Assembly: GCF_015221995.1 (NCBI RefSeq)
Contig: NZ_JADFFM010000001.1
Span: forward strand, 2,666,001 to 2,730,000
DNA length: 64,000 nt
Source: Mucilaginibacter boryungensis
GTDB lineage: Bacteria; Bacteroidota; Bacteroidia; Sphingobacteriales; Sphingobacteriaceae
Direction of reading: 5' to 3'
Under the pieces are notes generated by a model that saw only the letters and a list, made by a program, of their open reading frames with translations, was not told the DNA's origin and did no database searches. Shown here piece after piece: positions 1 to 10,014 of the stretch (the stretch's first letter is position 1; every line of letters begins with the position of its first letter). Both the position numbers and the translations under genes were made by a program.

Positions 1-93
1 AATGCCTATAGTTAATCCTAAAATGTGGATCAGCGAAAACACTTTACGTTTGTAAATATTGCGCCAGGCTATCTTAATATAATTCCTTATCAT
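1..93 (-). CDS. FtsX/MacB-type ABC transporter permease, N-terminal fragment (cut by window edge)
   Basis: The reverse strand from position 93 opens with ATG and reads 31 codons without a stop to the window edge. The peptide begins MIRNYIKIAWRNIYKRKV and continues into LGLTIG. This is the same amphipathic start and first membrane segment that opens the four complete permeases downstream, so it is the start of a fifth tandem member. The family consists of inner-membrane permeases of MacB-like ABC exporters with a large periplasmic domain. The rest of the gene lies outside the window, so completeness cannot be judged. Confidence 0.8.
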   Translation of the reverse strand, partial: MIRNYIKIAWRNIYKRKVFSLIHILGLTIGI

Positions 94-107
94 ATTTCTA
101 TTTTTTT

Positions 108-184
108 AGTCCGGAAGTCGGAAAGACCGAAAGTCCGGAAGATGATTACTAAATATATTTTTTCGGACTCCCGACTTTCGGACT
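108..184. repeat. Palindromic intergenic element, family G (AGTCCGAAAGTCGG type)
   Basis: The 95-bp gap between two permease genes is mostly an imperfect inverted repeat built of AGTCCGGAAGTCGGAAAG-type units, closed by CCGACTTTCGGACT on the other arm. A second copy with the same vocabulary lies at 45468-45556. It has no coding potential and looks like a dispersed REP/MITE-like element. Confidence 0.7.
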
Positions 185-188
185 AATT

Positions 189-2582
189 CTATTCGCTCCG
201 TAAACTTTTAACCGGGTTAGCCAATGCTGCTTTAACTGATTGAAAACTAATTGTAATAAGCGCTATAACCATAGCCGATAACCCAGCCAATAGAAACAGC
301 CACCATTGTATTTTTGCGTGGTAAGCAAAATCCTGCAGCCACTTATTCATGCCATACCAGGCCAGAGGCACAGCTATACCCACTGATAGTAATACTAACA
401 ATAAAAAATCCCATGATAGCATGCGGGTAATGCTGCCTACGCTGGCGCCCAGCACTTTGCGTATGCCTATTTCCTTTGTTTTTACCTGTGCCGTGTAAGT
501 TGCTAAACCAAACAAGCCCAGACACGATACAATAATGGCTACCGCGGCAAAAACATTGAACAACGCCCCGGTACGCTGCTCTATTTTATACAGGCGACCA
601 AAACTCTCATCTAAAAAAATGGAATTGAACGGCGTTTCCCGGTCAAATTGTTTCCAGACGCGCTCGGTAGCCTCCAATGCTGCGTGTGTGTTGGCTGCGG
701 TGGTTTTTATATAGATCCGTCCGGCGATATTGGGATTATAGGCCAGTATTGCGGGCTCTATTTTTTTGTGCAGACTGTTAAAATGAAAATCCTTCACTAT
801 GCCAATAATTGTCCCTTTTACCTGGCCCATCCTGAACTTTTTGCCTACCGGGTCTTTTATGCCCATTTGCTCAACAGCGGTTTCGTTCAGGATATAATGC
901 GATGAATCTGCCACCGCACCGGTAAAATTCTGGCCCGATAACAATTTCATTTTAAAGAATGGGATAAATGTTTTATCTACAAATACAGGATGAAAATACA
1001 GGTTGCCGTTCACCGGCATGCCTTCCCAATCAGCATCGCCGGTAAAAGAACCCACATCAACAATGTTTGAACTGGAGCGGCTAACCGATGTGATAGATGG
1101 GTTTTTCATCAGCTCGGCCTTAAAAGCGTCGTATTGTTTTCCTACGCCGCCCATAAAAAATGTTAGTACATGTTCTTTATCATAACCAAGGTTTTTATTA
1201 CGGATATAACTAAGCTGCCTGCCAATTATCAATGTACCTATGATCAGGATGATAGAAACTGTAAATTGTACCACAACCAACATTTTACGGAACGTGCCAC
1301 TGCCCATACCGGCGGATATTTTTCCCTTAAGGGCTTTCAATGGATCGAAAGACGATAAAAGCAACGCAGGATAAATACTGGATGCGGCCAAAGTAACTAT
1401 AAGCGCTATAACTATAACCGTCCAAACCTGTACGTCGCTTAAACTAAATATCAACTGCTTGCCCGAAAACTGATTGTAAACCGGCATTAATGCGAACATT
1501 AACCCAAAAGCCAGTATGGTGGCAATAAGGTACAGCACAACGGTCTCTACAATAAACTGCGCAAATAATTGCGCTTTTGCAGCCCCTATAATCTTACGCA
1601 TGCTCACCTCCCTTGCACGCAGCATGGAAAGCGCGGTTGACAGGTTGACATAGTTAATACAGGCAATTATCAGTATCAGTATAGCAATAATGGCAAATAT
1701 CCGTACGGTAGCCATGCCGCCATCTGTACCGTCAGATTTATACAGGTGCATTCGGGTTAATGGCTCCATCAGGTAAGCCACATCGGTATCATCGGCTTTG
1801 TTACGGATATGTATATTACGCAGTTTGGTTTGAATTTGCTTAATATTTACCTGTACACCCGGCTTGGTTAGCAGGTATGTTTCATAACCCAGGTTATGCC
1901 AATCGGCATCCATAGTAGCAAGCTGCGATGAACCATGGTAGGTAACATTATTTTTAATATAGGCTACCTGATTAAGATAACCCATTGGAAAAAACAAGCC
2001 GTAGTTGATACTTGAATTGTGCGGAAAATCTTTTATCACACCAGTTACCCTAAAACTAACTTTGTTGTTATCAACAATTACTTTTCCTATTGGGTCGCTG
2101 TTGCCAAAATATTTAAGGGCTGTTTTCTGGGTAATAACAACCGAATTAATATCCGGAAAAGGGTTATGCTGGTCGCCTTTTATCAAAGGGAAATCAAAGA
2201 TTGAAAATAACGAAGGGTCGGTAAACACCGATATATCGTCGCTGAAAGTTTTTTCGCCATACTTAAATAAACCCGCCAGGTAGTTTGGGGCAATACGAAC
2301 GGCGTTGGCAATCTCTGGTATTTCTTTTTTTGCAAATGTGGCTATAGGGGCCATGTCTTCGTTAAATATCCGGCGACTTTGCCCCAGCCCTCCTACGGTT
2401 TCCAGCCGGTATATATTTGGCGCTTTGGTATTAAAGCGGTCAAAACTCAACTCGTCCTGCACCCAAAGCAAAATAAGCAGCCCTACCGATAAGCCTATGG
2501 TTAATCCAATAATATTGATAAGGGTATAAAACTTATTCTTAAGCATACCCCGCCAGGCCGTTTTGATATAGTTTTTGATCAT
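189..2582 (-). CDS. FtsX/MacB-type ABC transporter permease (797 aa)
   Basis: Large inner-membrane permease of the MacB/FtsX class. A first membrane helix lies near residues 20-42, followed by a MacB-type periplasmic domain, a central block of three helices (about 290-425), a second periplasmic domain, and C-terminal FtsX helices around 680-785. The central block carries the EVSMRKIIGA signature and the C-terminal block carries TKEIGIRKVLGAS, which are the coupling segments contacting the ATPase. These proteins lack an ATPase domain and work with a separate LolD/MacB-like ATPase, here the one encoded at 10015-10692. Substrate cannot be told from sequence; lipids, lipoproteins, peptides or antimicrobials are exported by relatives. 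The gene ends in a tail (NPVKSLRSE) almost identical to that of its neighbours. Confidence 0.9.
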   Translation of the reverse strand: MIKNYIKTAWRGMLKNKFYTLINIIGLTIGLSVGLLILLWVQDELSFDRFNTKAPNIYRLETVGGLGQSRRIFNEDMAPIATFAKKEIPEIANAVRIAPNYLAGLFKYGEKTFSDDISVFTDPSLFSIFDFPLIKGDQHNPFPDINSVVITQKTALKYFGNSDPIGKVIVDNNKVSFRVTGVIKDFPHNSSINYGLFFPMGYLNQVAYIKNNVTYHGSSQLATMDADWHNLGYETYLLTKPGVQVNIKQIQTKLRNIHIRNKADDTDVAYLMEPLTRMHLYKSDGTDGGMATVRIFAIIAILILIIACINYVNLSTALSMLRAREVSMRKIIGAAKAQLFAQFIVETVVLYLIATILAFGLMFALMPVYNQFSGKQLIFSLSDVQVWTVIVIALIVTLAASSIYPALLLSSFDPLKALKGKISAGMGSGTFRKMLVVVQFTVSIILIIGTLIIGRQLSYIRNKNLGYDKEHVLTFFMGGVGKQYDAFKAELMKNPSITSVSRSSSNIVDVGSFTGDADWEGMPVNGNLYFHPVFVDKTFIPFFKMKLLSGQNFTGAVADSSHYILNETAVEQMGIKDPVGKKFRMGQVKGTIIGIVKDFHFNSLHKKIEPAILAYNPNIAGRIYIKTTAANTHAALEATERVWKQFDRETPFNSIFLDESFGRLYKIEQRTGALFNVFAAVAIIVSCLGLFGLATYTAQVKTKEIGIRKVLGASVGSITRMLSWDFLLLVLLSVGIAVPLAWYGMNKWLQDFAYHAKIQWWLFLLAGLSAMVIALITISFQSVKAALANPVKSLRSE

Positions 2583-2618
2583 GATATCAATTTTTTGAAT
2601 TAATTATTCATTATATTT

Positions 2619-5060
2619 CTATTCGCTTCTTAAACTTTTAACCGGGTTAGCCAATGCTGCTTTAACTGATTGAAAACTTATAGTTATTAATGTTATAGTG
2701 ACCGTTAGCCCTGCCGCTAATGCAAATACCCACCAGCTTATATTGGTACGATAGGCGTAATCCTGCAGCCATTTATTCATGGCGTACCAGGCTATTGGGA
2801 AAGCGATTATCGAGGCTATTAATAGCAGCAAAAGAAAATCTTTTGATAGCATGGCCACTACATTTTGAACAGAAGCCCCCAAAACTTTGCGGATACCTAT
2901 TTCCTTGGTGCGGCGTTCGGCGGTAAACATGGCCAAACCAAGCAAACCTAAACAAGCCACAATTATTGAAAGCACGGTAAAGGTTGTCAGCACCTTACTT
3001 ATTGTTTGATCAGAACGGTATAGTAAGTTAAATTCTGCATCCATAAAGCTGTAATCAAACGGTAGTTCGGGCGCAAACTGTTTCCATTTGTTTTGAATGG
3101 CGTTAAGTGTTGCATTATAATCTCCGGGCTTGATTCGTACAGTCAGGTAAGAAGACCTGATATTATATGTTTTTGAGGTGGTGTAAAACAGCGCGTATGG
3201 CACAATACTGGACCGGAACGAATCGGTATTAAAGTCCTTCACCACCCCTATCACTGTAAATTTTTGATTGTTGTTACCAGGATAAGTAATGGTTTTACCG
3301 ATGGGATTTTCCCAGCCTATTTGTTTGGCGGCAAGTTCGTTTAATATCACAGACGACGAATCGGCAAAGTTTTTTGAAAAGGCCCTGCCGCTTATCACTT
3401 TAAGCTTTAATGTTGGTACAAAAGCCTCATCAACCATAAAAGATGAAAGGTCGATACCTGTTAACTCGGTGATATTAGCCGGATTAGTTTCGGGTACGTA
3501 ATTGTCGCCAAATGAACTTTCGGCCGGCAGGCCCGATGATATACTGGCATTAATTACCCCGGGCTTCTTCAGTAATTCCTGCCGGAAGGTCTCTTCGCTT
3601 GCTCCAAGGTTTGCCGGGTTTGATATAATAACCACATTGTCCTTGTCAAAACCAAGGTCTTTTGTTTGGTTATACATTAATTGCTTGTACACTACAATAG
3701 TGCATATCAAAAGGATAGTTGATACGGTAAATTGAAAAACCACCAGGGCGTTGCGGGTAAAAAATGCACCGCCCGAGGCTTTAAACAAACTATTGCCTTT
3801 TAATACGCTAACGGGTTTAAACGAGGTAAGGAAAAATGCCGGGTAGCTGCCGGCAAGCAAGCCGGTAATAAGCACTAATGCCACAACCCCTATAAATGTC
3901 TTATAGTTAAGAAATACATCGGCCGAAATACTTTTATCGGCCAGTTGGTTAAATGCGGGTAAAACCACTATAGTTAATAGCAGGGCTATTATACCGGCGC
4001 AAATACTATACAATAAAGCTTCGACAAGAAATTGCCTGATGAGCTGCTTACGCAAAGAGCCCAAAACTTTCCTGATCCCCACCTCCTTGCTCCTTTTAGC
4101 CGATTGCGCGGTAGATAAATTCATGAAATTTACACAAGCCAGCAGCATAATAAAAAAGGCAATGGTCAGGAATATGTAGACATACTTAATATCGCTTTGC
4201 TGGAAATAGCGTGTGCCGATGTTTGCCGAATACAGATGTACATCAATTAGTGGCTGCAGTTTAAAAATGCCATACGGCTTACCAAATTGCATATTGCTGG
4301 TTAGCTGCGCTATAGTTTTTGGAAATTTCGCTTCTAATTGCGCAACCCTGGCGGGGTTACCGGCTATTTGGGGTTTAAGTTTAACATAGGTGCCCATTTG
4401 CAGCCATATCCAGCTCCAATCAAAATTTTTAATTACCCGGGCGCTTGCCGCTGGTCGCAAAACGTCGAATTGTAGTGATGATTGCTTGGGGAGATCTTTT
4501 AATACCGCAGTAACTGTATATGGCGTTCCGTTTCCGTTCAATACCAGCGTTTTGCCAAGGGGCGATGCATCACCAAAGTATTTTTTTGCCGCTTGTTGGG
4601 TAATAACCAATGAATGTACCCCATTCAGGCATGTTGAGGCATCGCCGGCAACTAATGGGTAGTTAAAGAATTTTACAAAATTGGCATCAACAACAAGCGT
4701 TTTTTTCTCGGTCACCGAGTTCTTCCGGCCATTTATTTCGTAATGGATGATCTCATCGCCCGGCATAAATATGCGTGTGTAACTTTCTACCTCGGGAAAG
4801 TTCTTTACCAGCGCGTTACCAACCGGCGGCGGCGTATGGCCAACAACATACCGGTCGTTTCCCCGCTTTACATCAATGTTTACGCGGTATATCCGTTTCG
4901 CATCTGTAAAAGAACGGTCATAACTTAACTCGTCCTTTATATACATCCCTATCAGTAACAAGCAAGTTAAGCCAATGGCTAACCCGCTTATATTAATAAA
5001 ACTACTAACCTTATTACGTACAAGGTTGCGCCAGGCTATTTTAATGTAGTTGCGTATCAT
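2619..5060 (-). CDS. FtsX/MacB-type ABC transporter permease (813 aa)
   Basis: Second complete permease of the tandem set, 36 bp upstream of the previous one on the same strand and so probably cotranscribed. It begins MIRNYIKIAWRNLVRNK, with a first helix at about 20-42, a MacB-like periplasmic region, central helices around 290-430 with KEVGIRKVLGS, a second periplasmic region, and C-terminal helices with TKEIGIRKVLGAS. It is the longest of the four. The C-terminal 25 residues and the underlying DNA are nearly identical to those of the gene at 189-2582, while the periplasmic domains differ strongly. This suggests different substrates or partners on a common coupling platform. Confidence 0.9.
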   Translation of the reverse strand: MIRNYIKIAWRNLVRNKVSSFINISGLAIGLTCLLLIGMYIKDELSYDRSFTDAKRIYRVNIDVKRGNDRYVVGHTPPPVGNALVKNFPEVESYTRIFMPGDEIIHYEINGRKNSVTEKKTLVVDANFVKFFNYPLVAGDASTCLNGVHSLVITQQAAKKYFGDASPLGKTLVLNGNGTPYTVTAVLKDLPKQSSLQFDVLRPAASARVIKNFDWSWIWLQMGTYVKLKPQIAGNPARVAQLEAKFPKTIAQLTSNMQFGKPYGIFKLQPLIDVHLYSANIGTRYFQQSDIKYVYIFLTIAFFIMLLACVNFMNLSTAQSAKRSKEVGIRKVLGSLRKQLIRQFLVEALLYSICAGIIALLLTIVVLPAFNQLADKSISADVFLNYKTFIGVVALVLITGLLAGSYPAFFLTSFKPVSVLKGNSLFKASGGAFFTRNALVVFQFTVSTILLICTIVVYKQLMYNQTKDLGFDKDNVVIISNPANLGASEETFRQELLKKPGVINASISSGLPAESSFGDNYVPETNPANITELTGIDLSSFMVDEAFVPTLKLKVISGRAFSKNFADSSSVILNELAAKQIGWENPIGKTITYPGNNNQKFTVIGVVKDFNTDSFRSSIVPYALFYTTSKTYNIRSSYLTVRIKPGDYNATLNAIQNKWKQFAPELPFDYSFMDAEFNLLYRSDQTISKVLTTFTVLSIIVACLGLLGLAMFTAERRTKEIGIRKVLGASVQNVVAMLSKDFLLLLLIASIIAFPIAWYAMNKWLQDYAYRTNISWWVFALAAGLTVTITLITISFQSVKAALANPVKSLRSE

Positions 5061-5104
5061 TTTGCTATCTGTTAAACGCTGTCAATATTTGTTGATAACT
5101 GTCA

Positions 5105-7474
5105 TTATTCGTTACGTAAACTTTTAACCGGATTAGCTATCGCCGCTTTAATTGATTGGAAACTAATAGTAACCAGGGCTATAATAATTGCCGCTAAACC
5201 GGCCATGCCAAACACCCACCATTGCATATCAATGCGGTAACGATAACTGCTAAGCCAGTTATGCATCATATAATAAGCTACAGGGAAGGCCAGCACACAC
5301 GATACGATAACGAGCTGTAAAAAATCTTTTGATAATAAGCCGGTTATGCCCGAAACGCTGGCGCCTAATACCTTACGTATGCCTATTTCTTTTGTACGCC
5401 GTTCGGCAGTGTAGGCCGCTAAACCAAACAAGCCTAAACACGATATAATGATAGCCAGCGTTGCGAACACACGCGATAGCTTGCTCACCAGCATTTCGCC
5501 TGTAAATAATTTATTGAACTCGGTATCTAAAAACCTGTAGTTGAACGGGAATGCGGGATTATCTTTTTTCATAACCGATTGAATAGAGGCGACAACCTTT
5601 TCCACATCGCTTCCTGGCTTAAAATGAATGTACATGTAGTTGGCATGATCAAGCGGCAGGCTAAGAAACACTACCGGGTCTGATTTGCCATACATGTTTC
5701 CATACACATAATCGTTTACCACACCAACAACGGTTGATGCTGTTTTATTACCTTCATGTCGTATCACTTTGCCTATAGCACTGCCTTTACCCATCAGCTT
5801 TTCCAAAGATTGTGTAATTACTATACCCGATTCATTTGTGGTATCGGCTATGGTAAGGTTGCGGCCTTCCAGTAGTTTCATATGCAGTGTTGACATGAAT
5901 TCGGGGGTAACATACCTGCGCGATATTAAAACTACCGAACCAGCAGGTTTAGCTTCCCACGTATAGCTCGAAGTATTGTTGCCATCATATAGCGTTGGGT
6001 GGTCGGCTAAAGCTACGTGATCAACATAGCCTGTATTGAGCATATCCTGCTGTATGCGGGCGAAATCATTGGAAATATTGCCCTGGGCATCCATCTCTAT
6101 CAGGTTATTCCGGTTAAAGCCCAGCTGCCTGCTTTTAACGTGCTGTATTTGCTGATATACAATTATGGTGCAGATGATAAGGACAATAGAAATGGTAAAC
6201 TGTGTTACCACTAATCCTTTACGCACAAATGCTGCACTGCCATCTTTCAATTTGATCCCTTTTAATACCGAAACCGGGTTAAATGATGATAAGTAAAGGG
6301 AGGGGTAGCTGCCTGCTATCAACCCGCAAACAACCGCAACAAGCAAAACTGCTGTAATATGTAACGGGTTGTTAAACCCTGCGGTCAGTTGTTTTTCAAC
6401 CAACAGATTGAACGCCGGGAGCAGTAACAGGACAATAAGCACGGCAATAGCGGCAGATAATAGCGCCATAAATAATGCTTCGCCAATAAACTGGGCAATA
6501 AGCATTTTTTTGCCCGCGCCTAAAACCTTGCGTACGCCAACCTCACGGGCGCGTTTTTCGCTGCGGGCTGTAGCCAGGTTCATGAAGTTGATACAGGCAA
6601 TAAGCAATATTATCCAGGCGATGACAGAGAACAGCCGCACGTTTTGGATACGCCCTTCGCCTGTTTGTTTGCCATCTTTAAAAACATCGCGCAAATGCCA
6701 GTCTTTCATCCCAAAAAGGAAAACATGACTGATGGCGCCTGGCAATTTTTTAGGTAGAAAATTATACAGCTGTTTATTTACAGTTTCGGGGCTTACACCT
6801 GGTTTTAGCTCAACATAAGTATGTAATGAATTATTGCCCCAACCTTGCAGCCACGGACTGGCATCAAAAAAAGGTTGAAATGGCATAACCCATTCAAATT
6901 GAAATGTTGAATTAGCCGGGTTATCTTTCACCACTCCTTCTATCACATAATCCTGTTTGTTATCTACTTTAATGGTTTGCCCAACCACGTTTGCCTGGCT
7001 ACCAAAAAACTTTTTAGCGGCCGACTCGGTAATTACCATCGAATGAGGTTGTGTTAACACCCTGCTGGCATTGCCTTGCACAAAAGGCATGGTAAACATG
7101 CTGAATAAAGATGTTTCCGCGTAGATGCCCGTAGCGTAAAATGCTTTATCCCCCTTTGAAAATAAAAAGCTTTGATCTTCAGATGTCCGGCAAACATTAG
7201 CTATGCCGGGGACCTCAGCTTTTATAGCCGGACCAAACAAACCGGGGGTTGATGAATGCGTGAAAACATGATCAACATACTGCTGGTTTTCTTTAGCAAT
7301 AAACAGTCTGTCTTTCTTTTGATGTACCGAATCGAAGCTGACCTCGTTCTCCACCCACAAAAAAATAAAGGCCGCGCAAGCTATGCCTATAGCCAATCCA
7401 AAAATGTTCAGAAAACTGTAGGTCTTGTTTTTTAACAAGCTCCTGAACGCGGTTTTGATATAGTTCCTTAACAT
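5105..7474 (-). CDS. FtsX/MacB-type ABC transporter permease (789 aa)
   Basis: Third complete permease, 44 bp from its neighbour. It has the same architecture: an N-terminal start MLRNYIKTAFRSLLKNK, a first helix near 20-40, a periplasmic MacB-type domain, central helices (about 280-420) with REVGVRKVLGAG, a second periplasmic domain, and C-terminal FtsX helices with TKEIGIRKVLGAS, ending NPVKSLRNE. It depends on an ATPase supplied in trans. Whether the five permeases form heteromers or alternate on one ATPase cannot be settled from sequence. Confidence 0.9.
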   Translation of the reverse strand: MLRNYIKTAFRSLLKNKTYSFLNIFGLAIGIACAAFIFLWVENEVSFDSVHQKKDRLFIAKENQQYVDHVFTHSSTPGLFGPAIKAEVPGIANVCRTSEDQSFLFSKGDKAFYATGIYAETSLFSMFTMPFVQGNASRVLTQPHSMVITESAAKKFFGSQANVVGQTIKVDNKQDYVIEGVVKDNPANSTFQFEWVMPFQPFFDASPWLQGWGNNSLHTYVELKPGVSPETVNKQLYNFLPKKLPGAISHVFLFGMKDWHLRDVFKDGKQTGEGRIQNVRLFSVIAWIILLIACINFMNLATARSEKRAREVGVRKVLGAGKKMLIAQFIGEALFMALLSAAIAVLIVLLLLPAFNLLVEKQLTAGFNNPLHITAVLLVAVVCGLIAGSYPSLYLSSFNPVSVLKGIKLKDGSAAFVRKGLVVTQFTISIVLIICTIIVYQQIQHVKSRQLGFNRNNLIEMDAQGNISNDFARIQQDMLNTGYVDHVALADHPTLYDGNNTSSYTWEAKPAGSVVLISRRYVTPEFMSTLHMKLLEGRNLTIADTTNESGIVITQSLEKLMGKGSAIGKVIRHEGNKTASTVVGVVNDYVYGNMYGKSDPVVFLSLPLDHANYMYIHFKPGSDVEKVVASIQSVMKKDNPAFPFNYRFLDTEFNKLFTGEMLVSKLSRVFATLAIIISCLGLFGLAAYTAERRTKEIGIRKVLGASVSGITGLLSKDFLQLVIVSCVLAFPVAYYMMHNWLSSYRYRIDMQWWVFGMAGLAAIIIALVTISFQSIKAAIANPVKSLRNE

Positions 7475-7549
7475 AATTGTTGATTGGTTGAATTATTGAT
7501 TCCTTCTAATAACATATCACTCAATGATTAATAACAGCGTAGCCAATAC

Positions 7550-9916
7550 CTATTCGCTCCGTAAACTTTTAACCGGGTTAGCTATGGACGCTTTAATTGA
7601 TTGAAAACTAATAGTGATCAAAGCAATTACAATTGCCGTTAAACCGGCCATGGCAAACATCCACCATTGTATTTGTATATGATAGGCAAAATTTTGCAGC
7701 CATTTATTCATGATCCATAACGATACCGGCGCCGCAATGGCGAAGGCCAATATTTCCATCCAAACAAAATCGACCGAGAGCATCAGCCATAACTGGGTAA
7801 CTGATGCCCCCAGCACTTTTCTGATGCCTATTTCTTTAGTACGCTGTAACGCTATCAACGATACTAAACCCAACAAACCCAGCGAACTTATGGCAATAGC
7901 TATAGAGGCCGAAACACAAATGAGTTTTTGCTGGATACTTTCTTTTTTATACAACTGTGCTATTTGTTCATCAACAAACTGATACGTGAATACCTGATCA
8001 GGCAGTACTTTCTGGTATACTTTATGCAGATCGTCCATCGTTGTTTCAATATTGCCTCTCCCCAACTTTACAGCCATTCCCGTTTGCAGGGTACTGTCTT
8101 CCTGTATTAGTGACGGCTCGATACGCCCCTGTAAAGAGTTCACATTAAAATCCTTCACCACTCCTACTATAACCCCTTTATTATCGCCTGCCGAGAGTTT
8201 TTCGCCTATAACATCTTCCTTATGTTTCGCGCGCAGCATATCCGCCATTGTTTTATTGATCAGGAATTCGTGGATTGGCTGCTGGTTACGGATATTACGG
8301 CCAGCTATAATCTGCATACCAAAAGTACGGCAGTATGCCGAATCGCCATAGGCAAAGCGTGCAGCCCAAGGCTCCCAATTATATGTTTTGAGCATTACCG
8401 TGCCCCCACGTGCACTGGTGCTGGCTGGTGAATTAAGGCAAAAACTAACAGATTGAACATTGGGAATATGTTTCAGGTATTCGGTTAGCTGATATTTTTG
8501 TGAAGCGGTAGTTTGGCCCGTAGGAATAGTGATTACCATTTTACGATCAAAGCCTATGTCTGTGTTTCTAAGAAAATATACCTGGGCAATAATAATGATG
8601 GTACAAATTATAAGCCCCTGGGTAATCGTATTTTGAAATACTATCAGCATTTTGCGCCCAATACCTGCCTGCAGATTTAGGAGATTATTTTTAAGTACAC
8701 GGGCTAAGCTTATCCTGCTTAATAACCATGCCGGATAAATGCTGGTACTAATCCCTATTATTATTAGTAAAATGATAGCATATAGGCCAAGGCCGGTGTA
8801 TGAAACAATATGGATAGGGGCGTCGGTGAACAACCATAAATTAGCTGTTGGTAAAAGCAATATCACCATTAAGATAGAAGCTATTACGGCTAACACCGAT
8901 GTTACCAATGATTCGGTAACGAACTGCATAAAAATTTGGCTGACCGAGCCACCAAGCACTTTCCGTGTAGCTATCTCAACCGCACGCCTGGTTTGCTGGG
9001 CTAATACAATATTAATATAATTAATAACCGCTATGCTAATGATAAGTAATCCGATAGCTATCAGGTTCCATAGCAGGGCTTTTTGCACAGTACCGCCGTA
9101 GCGGGTATCAAAATGGGCTTCTTTCAGGGGTAGTAACTTAAAGTGAAAATACTTATACATATCTGCCCACTTCTGCGTTTTTTCCAACGCTAATAATTGC
9201 TTTTCTACCGCATCCTTTTGATTAGGATCATTCAATTTAACAAATGCGGTAAACGGGCTGCTTAAATATCCCCAATCGGTAAAAAAAGCCTTTTCAAATT
9301 TGGGCTGCGAAAAAAAAGTACTGAAGGAAAGATAGATATCCGCACGGTAATCCGTAGTGAAAGGGCCATCGGCTATAATACCAGAAACCTTTATTAAATG
9401 ATCGTTTATAATTAAGGTCTTTCCTATCGGATCCGTATTACCAAAATATTTATTAGCAGTTTTTTGTCGAAGCACAGCATTAAACGGAGCATCAAGGCTG
9501 GTAACACTCCCACGCAGCCATTGATGGCTAAATAATTTAAACCAATCTGAGCCGGCAAAAGTGACTGTTTTATCTTCTTTAAAACGCTTGCCCCCCTCAA
9601 CATTAACAATCATATCCTGGTTTACTATCGCAAATGCCCCCTGATTTACCTGTGGTATGTTTTTTAATGCTGCCTGGTATTCGGCATACGAGGCTCCCTT
9701 ATCATATTCTATCTTATCAAGATGTAGTTCATAAACCAGCTTGAATATATTATCCGAATTATGATGATACCTGTCAAAGCTTAAATTATAGCTGGTATAC
9801 AGGTAAATAAAAATGCAGCAGCTACCCGCCAGCGCCAGGCCGCCAATATTAAGCAAGGTATAAAACTTCCGTGCTACGATATTTCTCCAGGCTATTTTGA
9901 TATAATTTCTAAGCAT
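7550..9916 (-). CDS. FtsX/MacB-type ABC transporter permease, divergent member (788 aa)
   Basis: Fourth complete permease and the one nearest the ATPase gene. The layout matches its neighbours, but the sequence is more divergent: the first helix contains GGLALAGSCCIF instead of GLAIGL, and the central coupling segment reads VEIATRKVLGGS. The C-terminal FtsX block (TKEIGIRKVLGAS) and the terminal NPVKSLRSE are conserved. Being first in the permease run after the ATPase, it may be the ancestral or dedicated partner, though this is inference. The 98 bp between it and the ATPase gene include a GC-rich hairpin at 9942-9967. Confidence 0.88.
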   Translation of the reverse strand: MLRNYIKIAWRNIVARKFYTLLNIGGLALAGSCCIFIYLYTSYNLSFDRYHHNSDNIFKLVYELHLDKIEYDKGASYAEYQAALKNIPQVNQGAFAIVNQDMIVNVEGGKRFKEDKTVTFAGSDWFKLFSHQWLRGSVTSLDAPFNAVLRQKTANKYFGNTDPIGKTLIINDHLIKVSGIIADGPFTTDYRADIYLSFSTFFSQPKFEKAFFTDWGYLSSPFTAFVKLNDPNQKDAVEKQLLALEKTQKWADMYKYFHFKLLPLKEAHFDTRYGGTVQKALLWNLIAIGLLIISIAVINYINIVLAQQTRRAVEIATRKVLGGSVSQIFMQFVTESLVTSVLAVIASILMVILLLPTANLWLFTDAPIHIVSYTGLGLYAIILLIIIGISTSIYPAWLLSRISLARVLKNNLLNLQAGIGRKMLIVFQNTITQGLIICTIIIIAQVYFLRNTDIGFDRKMVITIPTGQTTASQKYQLTEYLKHIPNVQSVSFCLNSPASTSARGGTVMLKTYNWEPWAARFAYGDSAYCRTFGMQIIAGRNIRNQQPIHEFLINKTMADMLRAKHKEDVIGEKLSAGDNKGVIVGVVKDFNVNSLQGRIEPSLIQEDSTLQTGMAVKLGRGNIETTMDDLHKVYQKVLPDQVFTYQFVDEQIAQLYKKESIQQKLICVSASIAIAISSLGLLGLVSLIALQRTKEIGIRKVLGASVTQLWLMLSVDFVWMEILAFAIAAPVSLWIMNKWLQNFAYHIQIQWWMFAMAGLTAIVIALITISFQSIKASIANPVKSLRSE

Positions 9917-9941
9917 AGGTATTGCATTTATTCCATCATTT

Positions 9942-9967
9942 GGCCCCTTCCCACTAAAGAAGGGGCC
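9942..9967. repeat. GC-rich inverted repeat (GGCCCCTTC / GAAGGGGCC)
   Basis: A perfect 9-bp stem (GGCCCCTTC and GAAGGGGCC) with an 8-nt loop lies between the ATPase gene and the first permease gene. No T-tract follows on the minus strand, so a strong intrinsic terminator is unlikely. It may be a minimal member of the CCCCTAAAGGGG family seen at 34045-34105 and 55041-55110, or it may alter the ATPase-to-permease mRNA ratio. Confidence 0.55.
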
Positions 9968-10014
9968 GCAGAGGGCACATTGATTAACTGATATAAATTT
10001 TAGTTGGCAGCAGG

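Noticed and set aside
189..9916. Permease repeats as an insertion or composite transposon
   Set aside because: No transposase or terminal inverted repeats; paralogous functional genes explain the similarity.
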